Of a stretch of 64,000 bases of DNA, positions 1 through 10,382 are shown piece after piece. Positions within the stretch are counted from its first letter, which is position 1. Every line of letters begins with the position of its first letter. The notes under the pieces are model-generated. The model made no database searches. It saw only the letters and a list, made by a program, of their open reading frames with translations, and was not told the origin of the DNA. This stretch comes from Microbulbifer marinus (GTDB lineage: Bacteria; Pseudomonadota; Gammaproteobacteria; Pseudomonadales; Cellvibrionaceae): contig NZ_FNQO01000001.1 in NCBI RefSeq assembly GCF_900107725.1, forward strand, positions 798,458 to 862,457, written 5' to 3'. The position numbers were made by a program, and so were the translations under genes.

Positions 1-1
1 A

Positions 2-205
2 CTGAAGAAGCTCGCCGGTTCCCTCGACGTGGACACCGCCTGCAACGAAATCCTGGCCGGGTTGGACGCCGGCCGCTGGCAGATTATCCCCGGCAGGCAA
101 AGCAAACTAACTGCATTTCTCAGCCGTCATTTTCCGGGGTTGTTTTACCGGATGTGTCGCGGCTTGCTAACGAAGACGGTCAAGAAGTTTGAGGCCGGCA
201 CCTAG
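2..205 (+). CDS. C-terminal fragment of a probable SDR-family oxidoreductase
   Basis: An open frame enters from the left edge (first full codon at base 2) and stops at TAG 203-205, giving the last 67 residues of a protein. The fragment has an alternation of acidic and hydrophobic residues, a WQIIPG turn and a basic amphipathic tail (FYRMCRGLLTKTVKKF). This looks like the C-terminus of lipid-type short-chain dehydrogenases such as 3-ketosphinganine-reductase-like proteins. No catalytic motif lies in the visible part, so the SDR assignment is a weak inference. The gene runs in the same direction as the next large gene but is separated from it by about 400 bases. Confidence 0.45.
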   Translation: MKKLAGSLDVDTACNEILAGLDAGRWQIIPGRQSKLTAFLSRHFPGLFYRMCRGLLTKTVKKFEAGT

Positions 206-609
206 GTTTGCGGTGATGTCAGCAAGCCTGGGGCGCGGCACTTGCCTACCTGCAGTTTCGCGAGCGGGAACCCGGCGTAGACACCCTGCTGCGGCCCGCT
301 TCTCCCCGCCGGGAGAGCGCCAGGAATTTTCCGATTCCCCACCTTCCCCCAACCAACACTTTCTGGCATCTATTGTGTCCCCTGCAGCTATTGCGCTTGT
401 GGCGCCGCACTTCCTCAACTAGCTTTGCCGCTGACCAGCCGTCTGCGAACTCACCAGGCTTCCGGGTGATGCGCTGCCATTTGGTCGGGTCGCGCCAACG
501 TTCGCCCCCAAACAATCATTTTTTCGGGTTGGCCGTTAAGGAAAACGGCAACAGCAATGATCGCGACCCAAATCAAACCACAACGAACCCACCCTCTTGG
601 AATCTGGTC
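206..609. other. Intergenic stretch, 404 bp, no gene seen
   Basis: Open frames here are short and overlap one another on both strands, with no family resemblance. The frame of the next gene stays open upstream to about 373, but that extension lacks a signal sequence, so I treat it as non-coding leader. No clear terminator follows the stop at 205. Confidence 0.5.
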
Positions 610-3600
610 ATGGATCGACACCTCTCCGTGCGGGCGCTGCTCCCGCTTATCTTCGTCCTCCTCTTCTGTTTATCCGGCAACGCCGCTGCCGCCTGCGGCG
701 GCCTGAACCAGCGCGCCTGCTGTTTTCTCGAGCGCCTGCCATCCTGCGACCCGGGCCTGATCGAGGTGGCTGCCGGCGAGTACCCCGAGGCCTGCGGTAT
801 TTTCCCGGCCGGAACCTGCGTATTGCCCACTCCCTGCGGTGGCCCCGGAGAGCGCGGATGCTGCAACGGTCTGGCCGAACTGAGCGATATAGGCGGCGTA
901 TGCGACACGCGCAGCCTTGCGCCACTGGAGGGATGTGTTGGCGAGAATTGCTGGTGTGCCGGGGCCGGCGGTTTCTTTGGCGGTAAATCGCTGCACACCT
1001 GCGCCCCCGAGCGCGCCCAGGGCTGCGGCGGCGAGGGTCAGCGCGCCTGCTGTGTGATCGAGGGCGGATTGCCCTGCGTGTCCGGAACCACCCAACAGAT
1101 CGACGGCTGGGCCGACGAGTTCGTGGCGGTAAGCGGCGATGCCACCTGTACCGACGGCATCACCTACAACCGCTCCATTGGCACCTGTGTGAAGTCCAGT
1201 CCGGCCGATATCGGTGAACCGTCGAGCGGTTGGAATCCACCAGAACGGCTGAGCGGCAGCCCGATGCGCGGCTACCTGGATTTGCACCTGCACCTGCTGG
1301 CAGACAAAGCCCACGGCGGCGGCGTGTTCGTGGGCGAACCGGCGCCGCGGGACGCCAACGGAGAATTTACGCTGAATGCGACTTACAACATCAATAGCGC
1401 CCTCTCACCGGAGGGTGATCTCGCGATTCACGAGCATTCCGATCACGGTCTCGGGCGCGACACCATCGGTGACGGCACCAAGGACGGAACGCGCTCCCAG
1501 TATGGCGCCCCCTATTTCAGCGGCTGGCCCAAGTGGACCAGCACCACCCATCAGCAGGCCTATTACGCCTGGCTGGAGCGGGCCTGGCGCGGCGGCCTGC
1601 GGGCGGTCTCCATGCTGGCGGTGACGAACGAGGCGCTGTGCAAGAGCACCAATGGCATCGATCGCTGGGGGAATTGCGAAAACTCCATGGGGCCCATCAT
1701 CGAGCAACTGCAGGCGGCGTGGAAATTCCAGGCCTTTATCGATGACCTGGCGGATGGGGAGATCAACAGCAACGGCGCCGGTGAGGGCTGGTTCCGTATC
1801 GTCACATCACCGCAACAGGCGCGCGAAGTTATCGCCAGCGGCAAGCTCGCCGTGATACTCGGCATCGAAGTGGACAACCTGTTCAACTGCAAGGAGAGTG
1901 GTTGCCCGGAAAATTTCGGCCTGCCGGTTGAAGTGACCGGTATCGCAACACCCACCAGCGTCGAAGAGGCGGTAGACGTGATCTACCAGATGGGCGTGCG
2001 GCATGTGTTCCCCGTACACAACTTCGACAACGCCTTTGGCGCCGCGGCGACCTGGCAGGATGCCATCGGTGTCGGCCAGGCCGTTTCAGAGCAGCGCTGG
2101 TGGGAGGTGGAGGACTGCGGGAATAACAAGGGCGAATACGGCTACTGGATCGACAATGCAGTGCAGTTTTTCATCAACCTATTCGGATTCGGCGGCGCAA
2201 CACCGCCGATTCCCACCTATACCAACGGCAACTTTTCCACCGGCTACGCCTCCTGCAACGCGCTTGGCATGCAGTTCGGCGACGAGGAAAACGCGGGCCT
2301 CGGCCAGCGTCTCGTCCAGGCTTTGATGCAAAAAGGCATACTGATCGATATCGACCATATGTCACGGAAATCGATCAACGACATGCTCGCGTTGAGCAAG
2401 GGCGCCCCCGGCAGCGAAGCGCAGCCCTACCCGCTGATCGCCAGCCATGTGCAATTTTTCGATCGTTATAAAAAAGAGTTTGAAGGAAATAAAGGACGCC
2501 ATGAGCGCATGCGCACCCGCGCGCAACTGGAAGCGATCCGAGATAGCGGCGGCATGATTGGCGCCATGCTGAAAGACGACGTACAGGACACGGACCTGTT
2601 CGGCAAAAGCTTCAACGTCGCCTACGGCAATCCCGAGTACGGCAACGCGATTGCCAACGACTGTCGCTACTCGTCCAAGACCTGGGCGCAGGCCTACCAG
2701 TATGCGGTGGACGTAATGGACGGACCGGTAGCAATGGGCAGCGACTTCAACGGAGTAGCCGGACACCTGGGCCCGCGCTTCGGCAGCGATGCCTGTGGCG
2801 GCTGGGAAGCGGACAACGGCAGCGAGCGGGCCAAGCAGGAAGTGGCCCGGAATGCGCTGTCCTACCCGTTCGAACTGGCGGGATTCGGCGTCTTCGACAA
2901 ACAGACCACAGGGTTCAAGCACTTCGATTACAACGTCGACGGGCTGGCCCATATCGGCCTGCTTCCGGACTTTGTCGCGGACCTGCGCGGAATCGGTCTC
3001 GACAACCACTACATGGACAAACTGTTCTGCTCTGCCGAAGCCCTGGTCAGGGTTTGGGAACGCGCCGAGGCGCTCGCACAGGGGCAACCGGATCCAGCCA
3101 ACGAGTGGCAGTGTGATAAGGAGGACGCGGTACCGCCGGTAACGACAGCCACGCTCACCCCGTTCCCATTTGCCAGTGGCTGGCATAACGGACCGGTCGA
3201 GGTTGCGCTGCAATCCACAGACATCGGCACCGGCGTCCACTCAATCAGCTATCGCACTTCGCTGGCAATTACACTCAGCAATGAACAGACGACAGATCTG
3301 CTCAGCATCACCCTCGGCAGTCAGGGCGTTACCCGCTTTGACTTCTTCGCCACCGACAAAGCCGGCAACGTGGAACCGCTAAATACACTGAACCTGCTGA
3401 TCGACTCAGTGCCACCGCAGATCGTTGGTTCGCGCGAGCCGGAGGCCAATGAATATGGCTGGAACAATACCGACGTTGCCGTGAGCTTTGTCTGCGACGA
3501 TCTCGATCCAGACACCGGCATCGCCGGCTCCGGAGTCCCGCTGTCACAGTGCGGGCCGAGCCAGCTGGTCACAGGACTGCCGACGGGCCTCGAGTTCGTC

Positions 3601-4488
3601 AGTGTCAATGGCCATGCGCAGGATCTCGCTACCAACATAGCGACGACAGCAGTGGGCCCCATCCGCATCGACAAGGTGCCACCAACGGTCAATGCGATGG
3701 CATCCCCGAGCGCCAATGCCGCCGGCTGGAACAATACCGACGTGCTGGTGAGCTTTGCCTGCGCGGATGCGCTGTCGGGCATCCAGTCCTGCGCGGAGCC
3801 GATTCTCTTGGCGACCGAGGGCAGCGGCCAGTCGGCAACGGGGGCAGCGACAGATCGCGCCGATAACTCTGCCAGCACCACGCTGACACAGATCGCCATC
3901 GACAAGACGCCGCCCGAGGTCCAGATTACCGGTGTCAGTGCCGACAGCGTCTATATCCTTGGTGACATACCAAGCGCCGGCTGCTCCACCGCAGACGGCC
4001 TCTCCGGCGTCGAGGTGGAGGCCGTACCCATTGTCAGTGGCGGCACTGCCAACGGCGTCGGTCGTTTTACCGCCTTGTGCACCGGCGCACAGGATGTGGC
4101 CGGCAACACGGCACAGACCTCACTGCAATATGAGGTGCATTACCTCTTCAGCGGTTTCTTCGCACCGATCGAAAATCTGCCTGTCAACAATAGCGCCAGG
4201 GCCGGCCAGACCATACCGATCAAATTCGGCCTCGCCGGTAACCACGGCATGGATATTCTTCCCGGCGGCTCCGCCATGAGCGCGGCTGTCAGCTGCTCTG
4301 CAGATCTGGTTAACGAACTGGAAGAGGAAACGTTCACCTCAGGCAGCAGCCAGTTGCAATATGATGCCGCCACTGATTCCTACCAGTACAACTGGAAGAC
4401 CGATAAAGCCTGGAGAGGCAGCTGCCGACTACTGCGCCTGTCGCTGGATGATGGCACCGTGCATGAGGCTATGTTTGCCTTCAAGTAA
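610..4488 (+). CDS. Secreted M19 (renal dipeptidase-like) peptidase with Cys-rich head, Ig-like repeats and PxKF tail
   Basis: A 1292-residue exported protein. ATG 610 was chosen because it opens a classical signal peptide (basic MDRHLSVR, then a Leu/Phe core ending in GNAAAA); the frame itself is open further upstream. Residues about 25-210 are Cys-rich with repeated CGG...RACC patterns. Residues about 220-800 resemble peptidase family M19 amidohydrolases: DLHLHL near 222, IDIDHMS near 580, ASHVQFFDRY and GSDFNG near 709 are the likely metal and active-site segments. After about 840 come four Ig-like repeats recognisable by GWxNxxVxVxF and a PPxV start, then a PxKF module near 1195 (motif IPIKFGL). 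M19 enzymes hydrolyse dipeptides or act as periplasmic amidohydrolases. The multi-domain envelope suggests a surface or extracellular enzyme, but its substrate is unknown. It stands alone. Confidence 0.75.
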   Translation: MDRHLSVRALLPLIFVLLFCLSGNAAAACGGLNQRACCFLERLPSCDPGLIEVAAGEYPEACGIFPAGTCVLPTPCGGPGERGCCNGLAELSDIGGVCDTRSLAPLEGCVGENCWCAGAGGFFGGKSLHTCAPERAQGCGGEGQRACCVIEGGLPCVSGTTQQIDGWADEFVAVSGDATCTDGITYNRSIGTCVKSSPADIGEPSSGWNPPERLSGSPMRGYLDLHLHLLADKAHGGGVFVGEPAPRDANGEFTLNATYNINSALSPEGDLAIHEHSDHGLGRDTIGDGTKDGTRSQYGAPYFSGWPKWTSTTHQQAYYAWLERAWRGGLRAVSMLAVTNEALCKSTNGIDRWGNCENSMGPIIEQLQAAWKFQAFIDDLADGEINSNGAGEGWFRIVTSPQQAREVIASGKLAVILGIEVDNLFNCKESGCPENFGLPVEVTGIATPTSVEEAVDVIYQMGVRHVFPVHNFDNAFGAAATWQDAIGVGQAVSEQRWWEVEDCGNNKGEYGYWIDNAVQFFINLFGFGGATPPIPTYTNGNFSTGYASCNALGMQFGDEENAGLGQRLVQALMQKGILIDIDHMSRKSINDMLALSKGAPGSEAQPYPLIASHVQFFDRYKKEFEGNKGRHERMRTRAQLEAIRDSGGMIGAMLKDDVQDTDLFGKSFNVAYGNPEYGNAIANDCRYSSKTWAQAYQYAVDVMDGPVAMGSDFNGVAGHLGPRFGSDACGGWEADNGSERAKQEVARNALSYPFELAGFGVFDKQTTGFKHFDYNVDGLAHIGLLPDFVADLRGIGLDNHYMDKLFCSAEALVRVWERAEALAQGQPDPANEWQCDKEDAVPPVTTATLTPFPFASGWHNGPVEVALQSTDIGTGVHSISYRTSLAITLSNEQTTDLLSITLGSQGVTRFDFFATDKAGNVEPLNTLNLLIDSVPPQIVGSREPEANEYGWNNTDVAVSFVCDDLDPDTGIAGSGVPLSQCGPSQLVTGLPTGLEFVSVNGHAQDLATNIATTAVGPIRIDKVPPTVNAMASPSANAAGWNNTDVLVSFACADALSGIQSCAEPILLATEGSGQSATGAATDRADNSASTTLTQIAIDKTPPEVQITGVSADSVYILGDIPSAGCSTADGLSGVEVEAVPIVSGGTANGVGRFTALCTGAQDVAGNTAQTSLQYEVHYLFSGFFAPIENLPVNNSARAGQTIPIKFGLAGNHGMDILPGGSAMSAAVSCSADLVNELEEETFTSGSSQLQYDAATDSYQYNWKTDKAWRGSCRLLRLSLDDGTVHEAMFAFK

Positions 4489-4625
4489 GTTGCCCGTAAT
4501 TCAGACGTAGAGAAAGAGAGATCCGCCGCATCTTTTTCGGCAAATGCTTTCCACGAGAGGTGCGGCTACCTTTAACTAAGCTGACGGGATCACCGATGGA
4601 TGACCAGATAGGAAATAGGCTAACA

Positions 4626-4913
4626 ATGTACGCACGTATAACCACTTACAAAGTCAAACCGGCCGACTACGAAGCTATCGATAAAAGAATCGAGGTATTA
4701 ACGCCGGAAATCATGTCGATTCCCGGGTTAAAGCAGTGGATCAGCTGCGGAGATGAAAATGGCGAGCGAGTGATTATCGGCATCTACAAGAGTAAAGAAG
4801 ACGCCGACCAGGCCACCGGTAAGGTCAAAGAGTTGTTCGCCAAATTCGAAGACTATTACGATGAAGTGCCCAAGCCGCACGGCTACGAAGTACTGCGCCT
4901 GGAGTCCAATTAG
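4626..4913 (+). CDS. Small antibiotic-biosynthesis-monooxygenase (ABM) fold protein
   Basis: A 95-residue protein starting at ATG 4626; the frame is open upstream, but this start gives the typical MYARITTYKVKP beginning of ABM-type dimeric alpha/beta-barrel proteins. The pattern beta (ARITTYKV), helix (DYEAIDKRIEVL), beta (GLKQWISCGDENGERVIIGIY), helix (DADQATGKVKELFAKF) fits that ferredoxin-like fold. Members include small monooxygenases and stress proteins, and sequence alone does not fix the substrate. The gene is convergent with maeA, 64 bases apart. Confidence 0.6.
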   Translation: MYARITTYKVKPADYEAIDKRIEVLTPEIMSIPGLKQWISCGDENGERVIIGIYKSKEDADQATGKVKELFAKFEDYYDEVPKPHGYEVLRLESN

Positions 4914-4977
4914 CCCGGCAAAGCGCGACCGGCACAACGGCTGAACAACCATTGTGCCTACGCAACCCTTTTGCGGC

Positions 4978-6657
4978 TTAGTATGCCCGCCGACGGTAGT
5001 GGCGGTAGTTCGGGGTCCAGAAGTTGCGCTCGATCGCGCGTTCCAGTTTCTGCTGGTCGACTACCGGCGCGACTCCATCTTCCTGGGCCTGCTTGCCCAC
5101 GGCCAATGCGATACTCTTGCTGACCGCACGGATGTCCGACAGGGATGGCAGCAGTGCCCCCTCGCCGCTTTTCACCACCGGCGACTCCTCCGCCAGGGCG
5201 TTTGACGCAGCCATCAGCATATTGTCGGTAACGCGGGAGGCGCCAGCGGCAATCACACCGAGACCGACGCCGGGGAATATATAGACATTGTTGCATTGGG
5301 CGATGGGAAAACTCTCGCCCTGCAGCTCCACCGGAGGGAAGGGACTGCCGGTGGCTACCAGGGCCTCGCCGCGGGTCCACTCCAGTATCTCGGCCGGCGT
5401 CGCTTCGGCACGCGAAGTGGGGTTCGACAGCGGCAGCACCAACGGGCGCGAACAGCCGGCGTGCAACGCCTCGATGACGGACTGGGTAAACAGGCCGCCC
5501 TGCCCCGATACACCGATCAGGACGCTCGGCTTGATGTTGCCAATCAGCGTGGCCAGATCCCATTCACCCACACCCTCGAGCTTCTGCGGATCCTGAGCCA
5601 GGCGCGCCTGGAAACCGTGCAGCCCCTTCATGTCCGATGTCACCAGACCGTAGCGATCGAACATAAAGATCCGCTCGCGCGCTTCCACTTCGCTGAGGCC
5701 GCCCTCTACCATCGCACAGACGATCTGCTCGGCGATACCGCAGCCGGCAGAGCCGGCCCCGACCACGACCACGCGCTGCTCGGCCAGGGTTTCCTGGCGG
5801 GTCTTGCAGGCGGCGAGGATAGTACCAAGGGCGACCGCCGCGGTGCCCTGGATATCGTCATTGAAGCAGCAGAGGTCGTCGCGGTAGCGCTCGAGTAGCG
5901 GCATGGCGTTTGTCTGGGCGAAGTCCTCGAATTGCACCAGCACCTTCGGCCAGCGGCGTTTCACTGCGGCGATAAACTCGGCCACGAATTCGTCGTACTC
6001 CTCCTGGGAAATACGCTCGTGGCGCCAGCCCATATACATCGGATCGTTCAACAGGGTGCGATTATTGGTGCCGACATCCAGTGTCACCGGCAGCGTGTAG
6101 GCCGGGCTGATTCCGCCGCAGGCGGTGTACAGGGACAGCTTGCCGATCGGGATACCCATGCCGCCGATACCCTGGTCGCCGAGGCCGAGGATCCGCTCGC
6201 CATCGGTGACAACGATCACCTTCACATTTTCCTTGGTGGCGCTGCGCAGGATATCGTCCATATATTCGCGGTCGGGATAGGACACGAACAGGCCGCGGTG
6301 GTTGCGGTAGATATTGGAAAATTCCTCGCAGGCGTCCCCGACCGTCGGCGTGTAGATGATCGGCAGCATCTCCTCGATGTGCTGTTCGATCAGGTGAAAA
6401 AACAGGGTCTCGTTGTCATCCTGTATCGCGCGCAGGTAAATATGCCGCTCCAGATCCGTGCGGCACTGCTCGTACTGGTGATAGGCGCGGCGGGTCTGCT
6501 CTTCGATGGACTCGACATTGTTCGGCAGCAGTCCGACCAGGTTAAATTCGATACGCTCTTTCAGCGTAAAGGCGCTGCCCTTGTTCAGCAGCGGCATTTC
6601 CAGCAGCGAGGGGCCGGCGTGGGGAATATAAAGTGGACGCTTGTCTTTGTTGCTCAT
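4978..6657 (-). CDS. maeA: NAD-dependent malic enzyme (oxaloacetate-decarboxylating)
   Basis: A 559-residue enzyme, close to the usual length of bacterial SfcA/MaeA. It converts malate and NAD to pyruvate, CO2 and NADH in the cytoplasm. Malic-enzyme signatures are clear: [17 protein letters not shown] (about 100), [21 protein letters not shown] (about 150), [13 protein letters not shown] and [12 protein letters not shown] (about 245-270, metal-binding Glu/Asp) and the Rossmann motif [14 protein letters not shown] (about 295). The ATG at 6657 has an AGG Shine-Dalgarno about six bases upstream. The C-terminus has the family-typical [10 protein letters not shown]. It is transcribed alone. Confidence 0.95.
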   Translation of the reverse strand: MSNKDKRPLYIPHAGPSLLEMPLLNKGSAFTLKERIEFNLVGLLPNNVESIEEQTRRAYHQYEQCRTDLERHIYLRAIQDDNETLFFHLIEQHIEEMLPIIYTPTVGDACEEFSNIYRNHRGLFVSYPDREYMDDILRSATKENVKVIVVTDGERILGLGDQGIGGMGIPIGKLSLYTACGGISPAYTLPVTLDVGTNNRTLLNDPMYMGWRHERISQEEYDEFVAEFIAAVKRRWPKVLVQFEDFAQTNAMPLLERYRDDLCCFNDDIQGTAAVALGTILAACKTRQETLAEQRVVVVGAGSAGCGIAEQIVCAMVEGGLSEVEARERIFMFDRYGLVTSDMKGLHGFQARLAQDPQKLEGVGEWDLATLIGNIKPSVLIGVSGQGGLFTQSVIEALHAGCSRPLVLPLSNPTSRAEATPAEILEWTRGEALVATGSPFPPVELQGESFPIAQCNNVYIFPGVGLGVIAAGASRVTDNMLMAASNALAEESPVVKSGEGALLPSLSDIRAVSKSIALAVGKQAQEDGVAPVVDQQKLERAIERNFWTPNYRHYRRRAY

Positions 6658-6809
6658 AAACCTGCTTACGTCTGATGCAGTGGGATCGCCTGTGCGGCGG
6701 AAAAGGCGGTGTAGGCACAGCCGGCATTAATGACCGAAACAGTTAATTTCAGTCATTAATAGCGCACAAGTGCCGGTGCGGCAAAGGCCGGAAGACTAGC
6801 GATTGCGCC

Positions 6810-7922
6810 TCAAGATAACAAGGCCTCGGGATCGTCCAGCTTCGACGACGGCGCTATGCCTTCAACCTCCACCGTCAGATGGAACACCTGCGGGCAGCGC
6901 TCCTTCAGCTCCGCTTCCAGCTCGTCGACAATGCGCTCGGTTCGCTCCAGCGTCGCCTGTACCACGGCGCGCGTCTCCGCATACTCGCGCACCCGGTCGT
7001 TCAGCCGTTCCTCCGGCACGCGCGCCAACAATGCGCGCTCGTGCGCATCGATACGCACGCGCAGATCGCCCACCAGCCGCTCCTCGCGCACCTCCACCTC
7101 GGCCACCACCACCGTATGGGTCTCGTCGACGATGACCGACCGGATATCGTGGTAGCGCTCAATTTCTGGATGGGTGCTACAGATGTCCTTGAATGCGCGC
7201 TCGGCCTCCTGGTCGCGAATACTGGTCAGAAAACGCATATTGATCATGCCCAGGAAAATGGCCGTGACGCCGAGCATCGCCGCGATGATCACGGAAAAGC
7301 CAATATCCCAGAGTTTGTTGCCGGTCACCTGGGTCATCGCGATGCCGGTGGCGGCGAGGATCACACCGGTGACGGCGATGGTGTCCTCCAGCAACACCGC
7401 CAACAGGGTCGGATCGTCGGCCTCGCGCAGATAGCGGAACGGGTTCTTTCTGCCGGCAGCACGCATGCGCAGTGCGAATTCCTTTGCCGCCACGAGCAGT
7501 ACATAGCCTTCCAGTACCAGGGCGATCGCCAGTACCACTGCCGAGATCCATATCGGCGCTATGTCCAGCCCCAGAACCGCAACGGAGGTCGGCCGCTCAA
7601 ACACATGTAGTTGATGATAAGCGTGCCAGGCATGGGCCAGGCCGAGTCCACAACCAATCGAGAACAAGCCGATGGCGCTCCAAAGGTTCCACAGGTATTT
7701 CTTCTGTCCGTGGCCAAAGGCGTATTCGCGATCTGCCGGTTTCCCACCTCTAATCAGGCCCACCAGCAGAAACACCTGGTTGAGCGTGTCCATGAGGCTG
7801 TGCACCGCCTCATTCATCATAGCCGCCGAGTGCGTAGCCAGTGCCGCCATACCCTTCAGAACAGTGACAATCGCATTGACGCAGATTGCGTAAAGAACCG
7901 CTTTTTTTGAACCCTGGGCCAT
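6810..7922 (-). CDS. Cation diffusion facilitator (CDF) family transporter
   Basis: A 370-residue inner-membrane protein. The N-terminal half carries about six hydrophobic segments. The CDF signature is visible in segment 2 (HSLMDTLNQ) with the following EYAFGHGQKKYLW cytosolic loop, and there is a second polar membrane site near LLEDTIAVTG. The family exports divalent cations (Zn, Fe, Co, Mn) against protons; the metal cannot be told from sequence. The C-terminal domain is longer than in minimal CDF proteins and ends in a charged helix (IVDELEAELKERCP) before the family-typical HLTVEVEG strand. The stretch to the divergent DUF3604 gene probably holds both promoters. Confidence 0.85.
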   Translation of the reverse strand: MAQGSKKAVLYAICVNAIVTVLKGMAALATHSAAMMNEAVHSLMDTLNQVFLLVGLIRGGKPADREYAFGHGQKKYLWNLWSAIGLFSIGCGLGLAHAWHAYHQLHVFERPTSVAVLGLDIAPIWISAVVLAIALVLEGYVLLVAAKEFALRMRAAGRKNPFRYLREADDPTLLAVLLEDTIAVTGVILAATGIAMTQVTGNKLWDIGFSVIIAAMLGVTAIFLGMINMRFLTSIRDQEAERAFKDICSTHPEIERYHDIRSVIVDETHTVVVAEVEVREERLVGDLRVRIDAHERALLARVPEERLNDRVREYAETRAVVQATLERTERIVDELEAELKERCPQVFHLTVEVEGIAPSSKLDDPEALLS

Positions 7923-8247
7923 AGCTTCTCCTGAAAATCCTGTGCGGCCTGCTGCAACTAGTTGTGTCGGTGGATCATAACGCGAAGTCCGAGGCTATTT
8001 CACGCGCCTATTCGAACACAAGAAGAAATGGTAACGGCCTTCTTTCATGAGTGAGGTATCCGGCGAAAGAACTTTACCGCGCCACTGCCGTACGCCTTTG
8101 CATAGCCGTCTACAAAGCCAATGACGCACCAGTAATCCGTCACCGCTAGCAAGACACTCCGCTCTGCTATTACTGATAAGCGGATATGCTACGGCCCGCA
8201 ACCACATCAAGCGAAACCACTTCCCACGGAAGCGCATGAGGCATGCA
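7923..8247. other. Divergent intergenic region, 325 bp, no gene seen
   Basis: Lies between the CDF transporter (minus) and the first DUF3604 gene (plus). Only short antisense frames occur, such as one around 7995-8237, with no recognisable protein. It presumably holds both promoters, but I cannot point to a convincing site. Confidence 0.5.
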
Positions 8248-10257
8248 ATGCGACAGTTCTACCCGATCCTACTCCTGGTTTCTTCCCTGGCTGCCTGCGG
8301 TGGCGACCGCCACGATCAGGAAGGCACTGTCGAAGACCGCGGCTCTGCGGACGAACAGATTGTCGGCGAGGAGTTCAGCACTGCCACCCCGGACTCGAAG
8401 GATATCTCCACCAAAGACAACTCCTATTCCGCCAGCGAATCCGACACCCAGCCTGCTACCGGTTCAGCCACCGATACCGCATCCGCTACTTCCGCCGACT
8501 ACCCGAACAATGTCTATTTCGGCGATAGCCATGTGCACACCGGCTGGTCCGCCGATGCCGGCATGGATGGCGCCATCGTGACGCCGGAAGACGCCTACCG
8601 CTTTGCCCTCGGCCAGGAAGTGAAATCCAATTCCGGCCTCAAGGCAAAACTCAACCGACCCTATGATTGGTTCATGATCACCGACCACTCCGATGGCATG
8701 GGCGTCATCAATGAGATTATCGCCGGCAATCCGGAGATGCTGGAAGATGCGACCATCAAGAAATGGAGCGAAGCGCTGAATTCCGGTGACCCGAAAAGGG
8801 CCGCCGAAGCCAAGAGCGAACTGATCACGATGCAGTCCGAAGAGCGGCTACCGAAACAGGTGACGGACCCCAAGTGGATGAAGTCGGCCTGGGAGAAAAC
8901 GGTCGATGCCGCCGAGAAATTTTACGAACCCGGAGAGTTCACCACCTTCATCGCCTTCGAATGGACGGTAAATGCGGACGGCGGCAACAACCTGCACCGC
9001 AATGTCATTTTCCGCGACGGTGCCGACCGCACCCGCAGCCTGCTGCCACTGACGACATTCCAGACCCAGGATCCAATGAAACTCTGGGAATGGATGCAGG
9101 CGTACGAGCAGAAGACCGGCGGCCGCGTACTAGCCATTCCCCACAACGGCAACCTGTCCAATGGCCGCATGTTCGAGGAGCAGCAGTTCGACGGCTCAGC
9201 AATGACCAGCGAGTGGGCTGAAATGCGTGCGAAATACGAGCCGCTATTCGAAGTCACCCAGATCAAGGGCCAGAGTGAGTCTCACCCCTCCCTGTCTCCA
9301 GAGGACGAGTTCGCCAACTGGGACCTGTGGGACCGTGGCAACCTGATCATGGTACCGAAGCCCAAAGGCGCAGTAAAAACCGAGTACTGGCGCGAGGCAT
9401 TGAAATCCGGCATGCGCCTGCAGGACGAACTCGGCACCAATCCGTTCCAGTACGGCGCCAACGCCGCCACCGACACCCACACCGGCCTGTCCACCGCCGA
9501 TGAAGATAATTTCTTCGGCAAGTTCAAAACGCTGGAACCCAGTAACAAGGAGCGCTGGAACTTTCCACTGATCGAGGGCAAAAGCGGCGATTTTATGGGT
9601 TGGGAGCAGGCCGCTTCCGGGATCATGGGGGTCTGGGCGAAAGAGAATACCCGCGAGGCCATCTGGGACGCGATGATGCGCAAGGAAACCTTCGCTACTA
9701 CCGGTCCGCGCATGAAACTGCGTTTCTTCGGCGGTTTCGACTTCGACGAGCGGGATGCCGAAGGCGATATTGCCGCGTCCGGCTATGAAAAAGGCGTCCC
9801 CATGGGCAGCCGATTGAATGGCGCCGAGAGTGGCCAGCGGATGACCTTCCTGGTGGCTGCGATGAAAGACCCCATCGGCGCCAACCTCGATCGCGTACAG
9901 ATTGTCAAAGGCTGGGTGGATGGCAACGGCGAGACCCACGAAAAGGTTTATAACGTGAAGTGGTCTGGCGATCGCAAGAAGGATGGCCAGGGGCATATTC
10001 AGAAAGTCGGCAATACCGTCGACTTGAAAACAGCCAAATACACCAACGATATTGGCGCTCCGCAGCTGATCGGCTATTTCGAAGACGAGGAATTCAACCC
10101 GGCACACAAAGCGGTGTATTACGTCCGCGTTCTGGAAATCCCAACACCGCGCTGGACGCTATACGACAAGGTGCGTTTCGGCGTCGACATCGACAAGAAG
10201 GTGCCGATGACACATCAGGAGCGCGCCTTCTCCAGCCCGATCTGGTATACGCCCTAA
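8248..10257 (+). CDS. DUF3604 lipoprotein with PHP-like metal motifs (copy A)
   Basis: A 669-residue exported lipoprotein (lipobox SLAAC, then GGD). I chose ATG 8248 over 8236 because its first residues, MRQF...LAACGGDR, match the start of the paralogue at 19274, and an AGG lies six bases upstream. A low-complexity Ser/Thr/Asp linker (about 25-85) precedes the DUF3604 domain. Conserved metal-ligand-like motifs occur in order: GDSHVHTGWS, ITDHSDG, IPHNGN and TDTHTG, resembling the HxH...DH...HN...DTH series of the PHP hydrolase superfamily. The C-terminus is SSPIWYTP. Biochemical function is not established for the family; a metal-dependent hydrolase of phosphate or sulfate esters is an inference. 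The alpha/beta-hydrolase gene follows 125 bases downstream. Confidence 0.8.
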   Translation: MRQFYPILLLVSSLAACGGDRHDQEGTVEDRGSADEQIVGEEFSTATPDSKDISTKDNSYSASESDTQPATGSATDTASATSADYPNNVYFGDSHVHTGWSADAGMDGAIVTPEDAYRFALGQEVKSNSGLKAKLNRPYDWFMITDHSDGMGVINEIIAGNPEMLEDATIKKWSEALNSGDPKRAAEAKSELITMQSEERLPKQVTDPKWMKSAWEKTVDAAEKFYEPGEFTTFIAFEWTVNADGGNNLHRNVIFRDGADRTRSLLPLTTFQTQDPMKLWEWMQAYEQKTGGRVLAIPHNGNLSNGRMFEEQQFDGSAMTSEWAEMRAKYEPLFEVTQIKGQSESHPSLSPEDEFANWDLWDRGNLIMVPKPKGAVKTEYWREALKSGMRLQDELGTNPFQYGANAATDTHTGLSTADEDNFFGKFKTLEPSNKERWNFPLIEGKSGDFMGWEQAASGIMGVWAKENTREAIWDAMMRKETFATTGPRMKLRFFGGFDFDERDAEGDIAASGYEKGVPMGSRLNGAESGQRMTFLVAAMKDPIGANLDRVQIVKGWVDGNGETHEKVYNVKWSGDRKKDGQGHIQKVGNTVDLKTAKYTNDIGAPQLIGYFEDEEFNPAHKAVYYVRVLEIPTPRWTLYDKVRFGVDIDKKVPMTHQERAFSSPIWYTP

Positions 10258-10382
10258 CTGCGCATTCAACAGGCACCGGCCCAAAATGCCCGATAGAGTC
10301 TGCAGGTTTCGCGGTGGGCGGTTGTTCCGATAAAACTTATCCACTGCCGCGAGGCGAAGCGTGGGGCTTTCGAGAAACGCTC

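Noticed and set aside
373..609. Upstream extension of the M19 gene start
   Set aside because: The extension lacks signal-peptide character and conserved sequence; the ATG at 610 directly precedes a good signal peptide.
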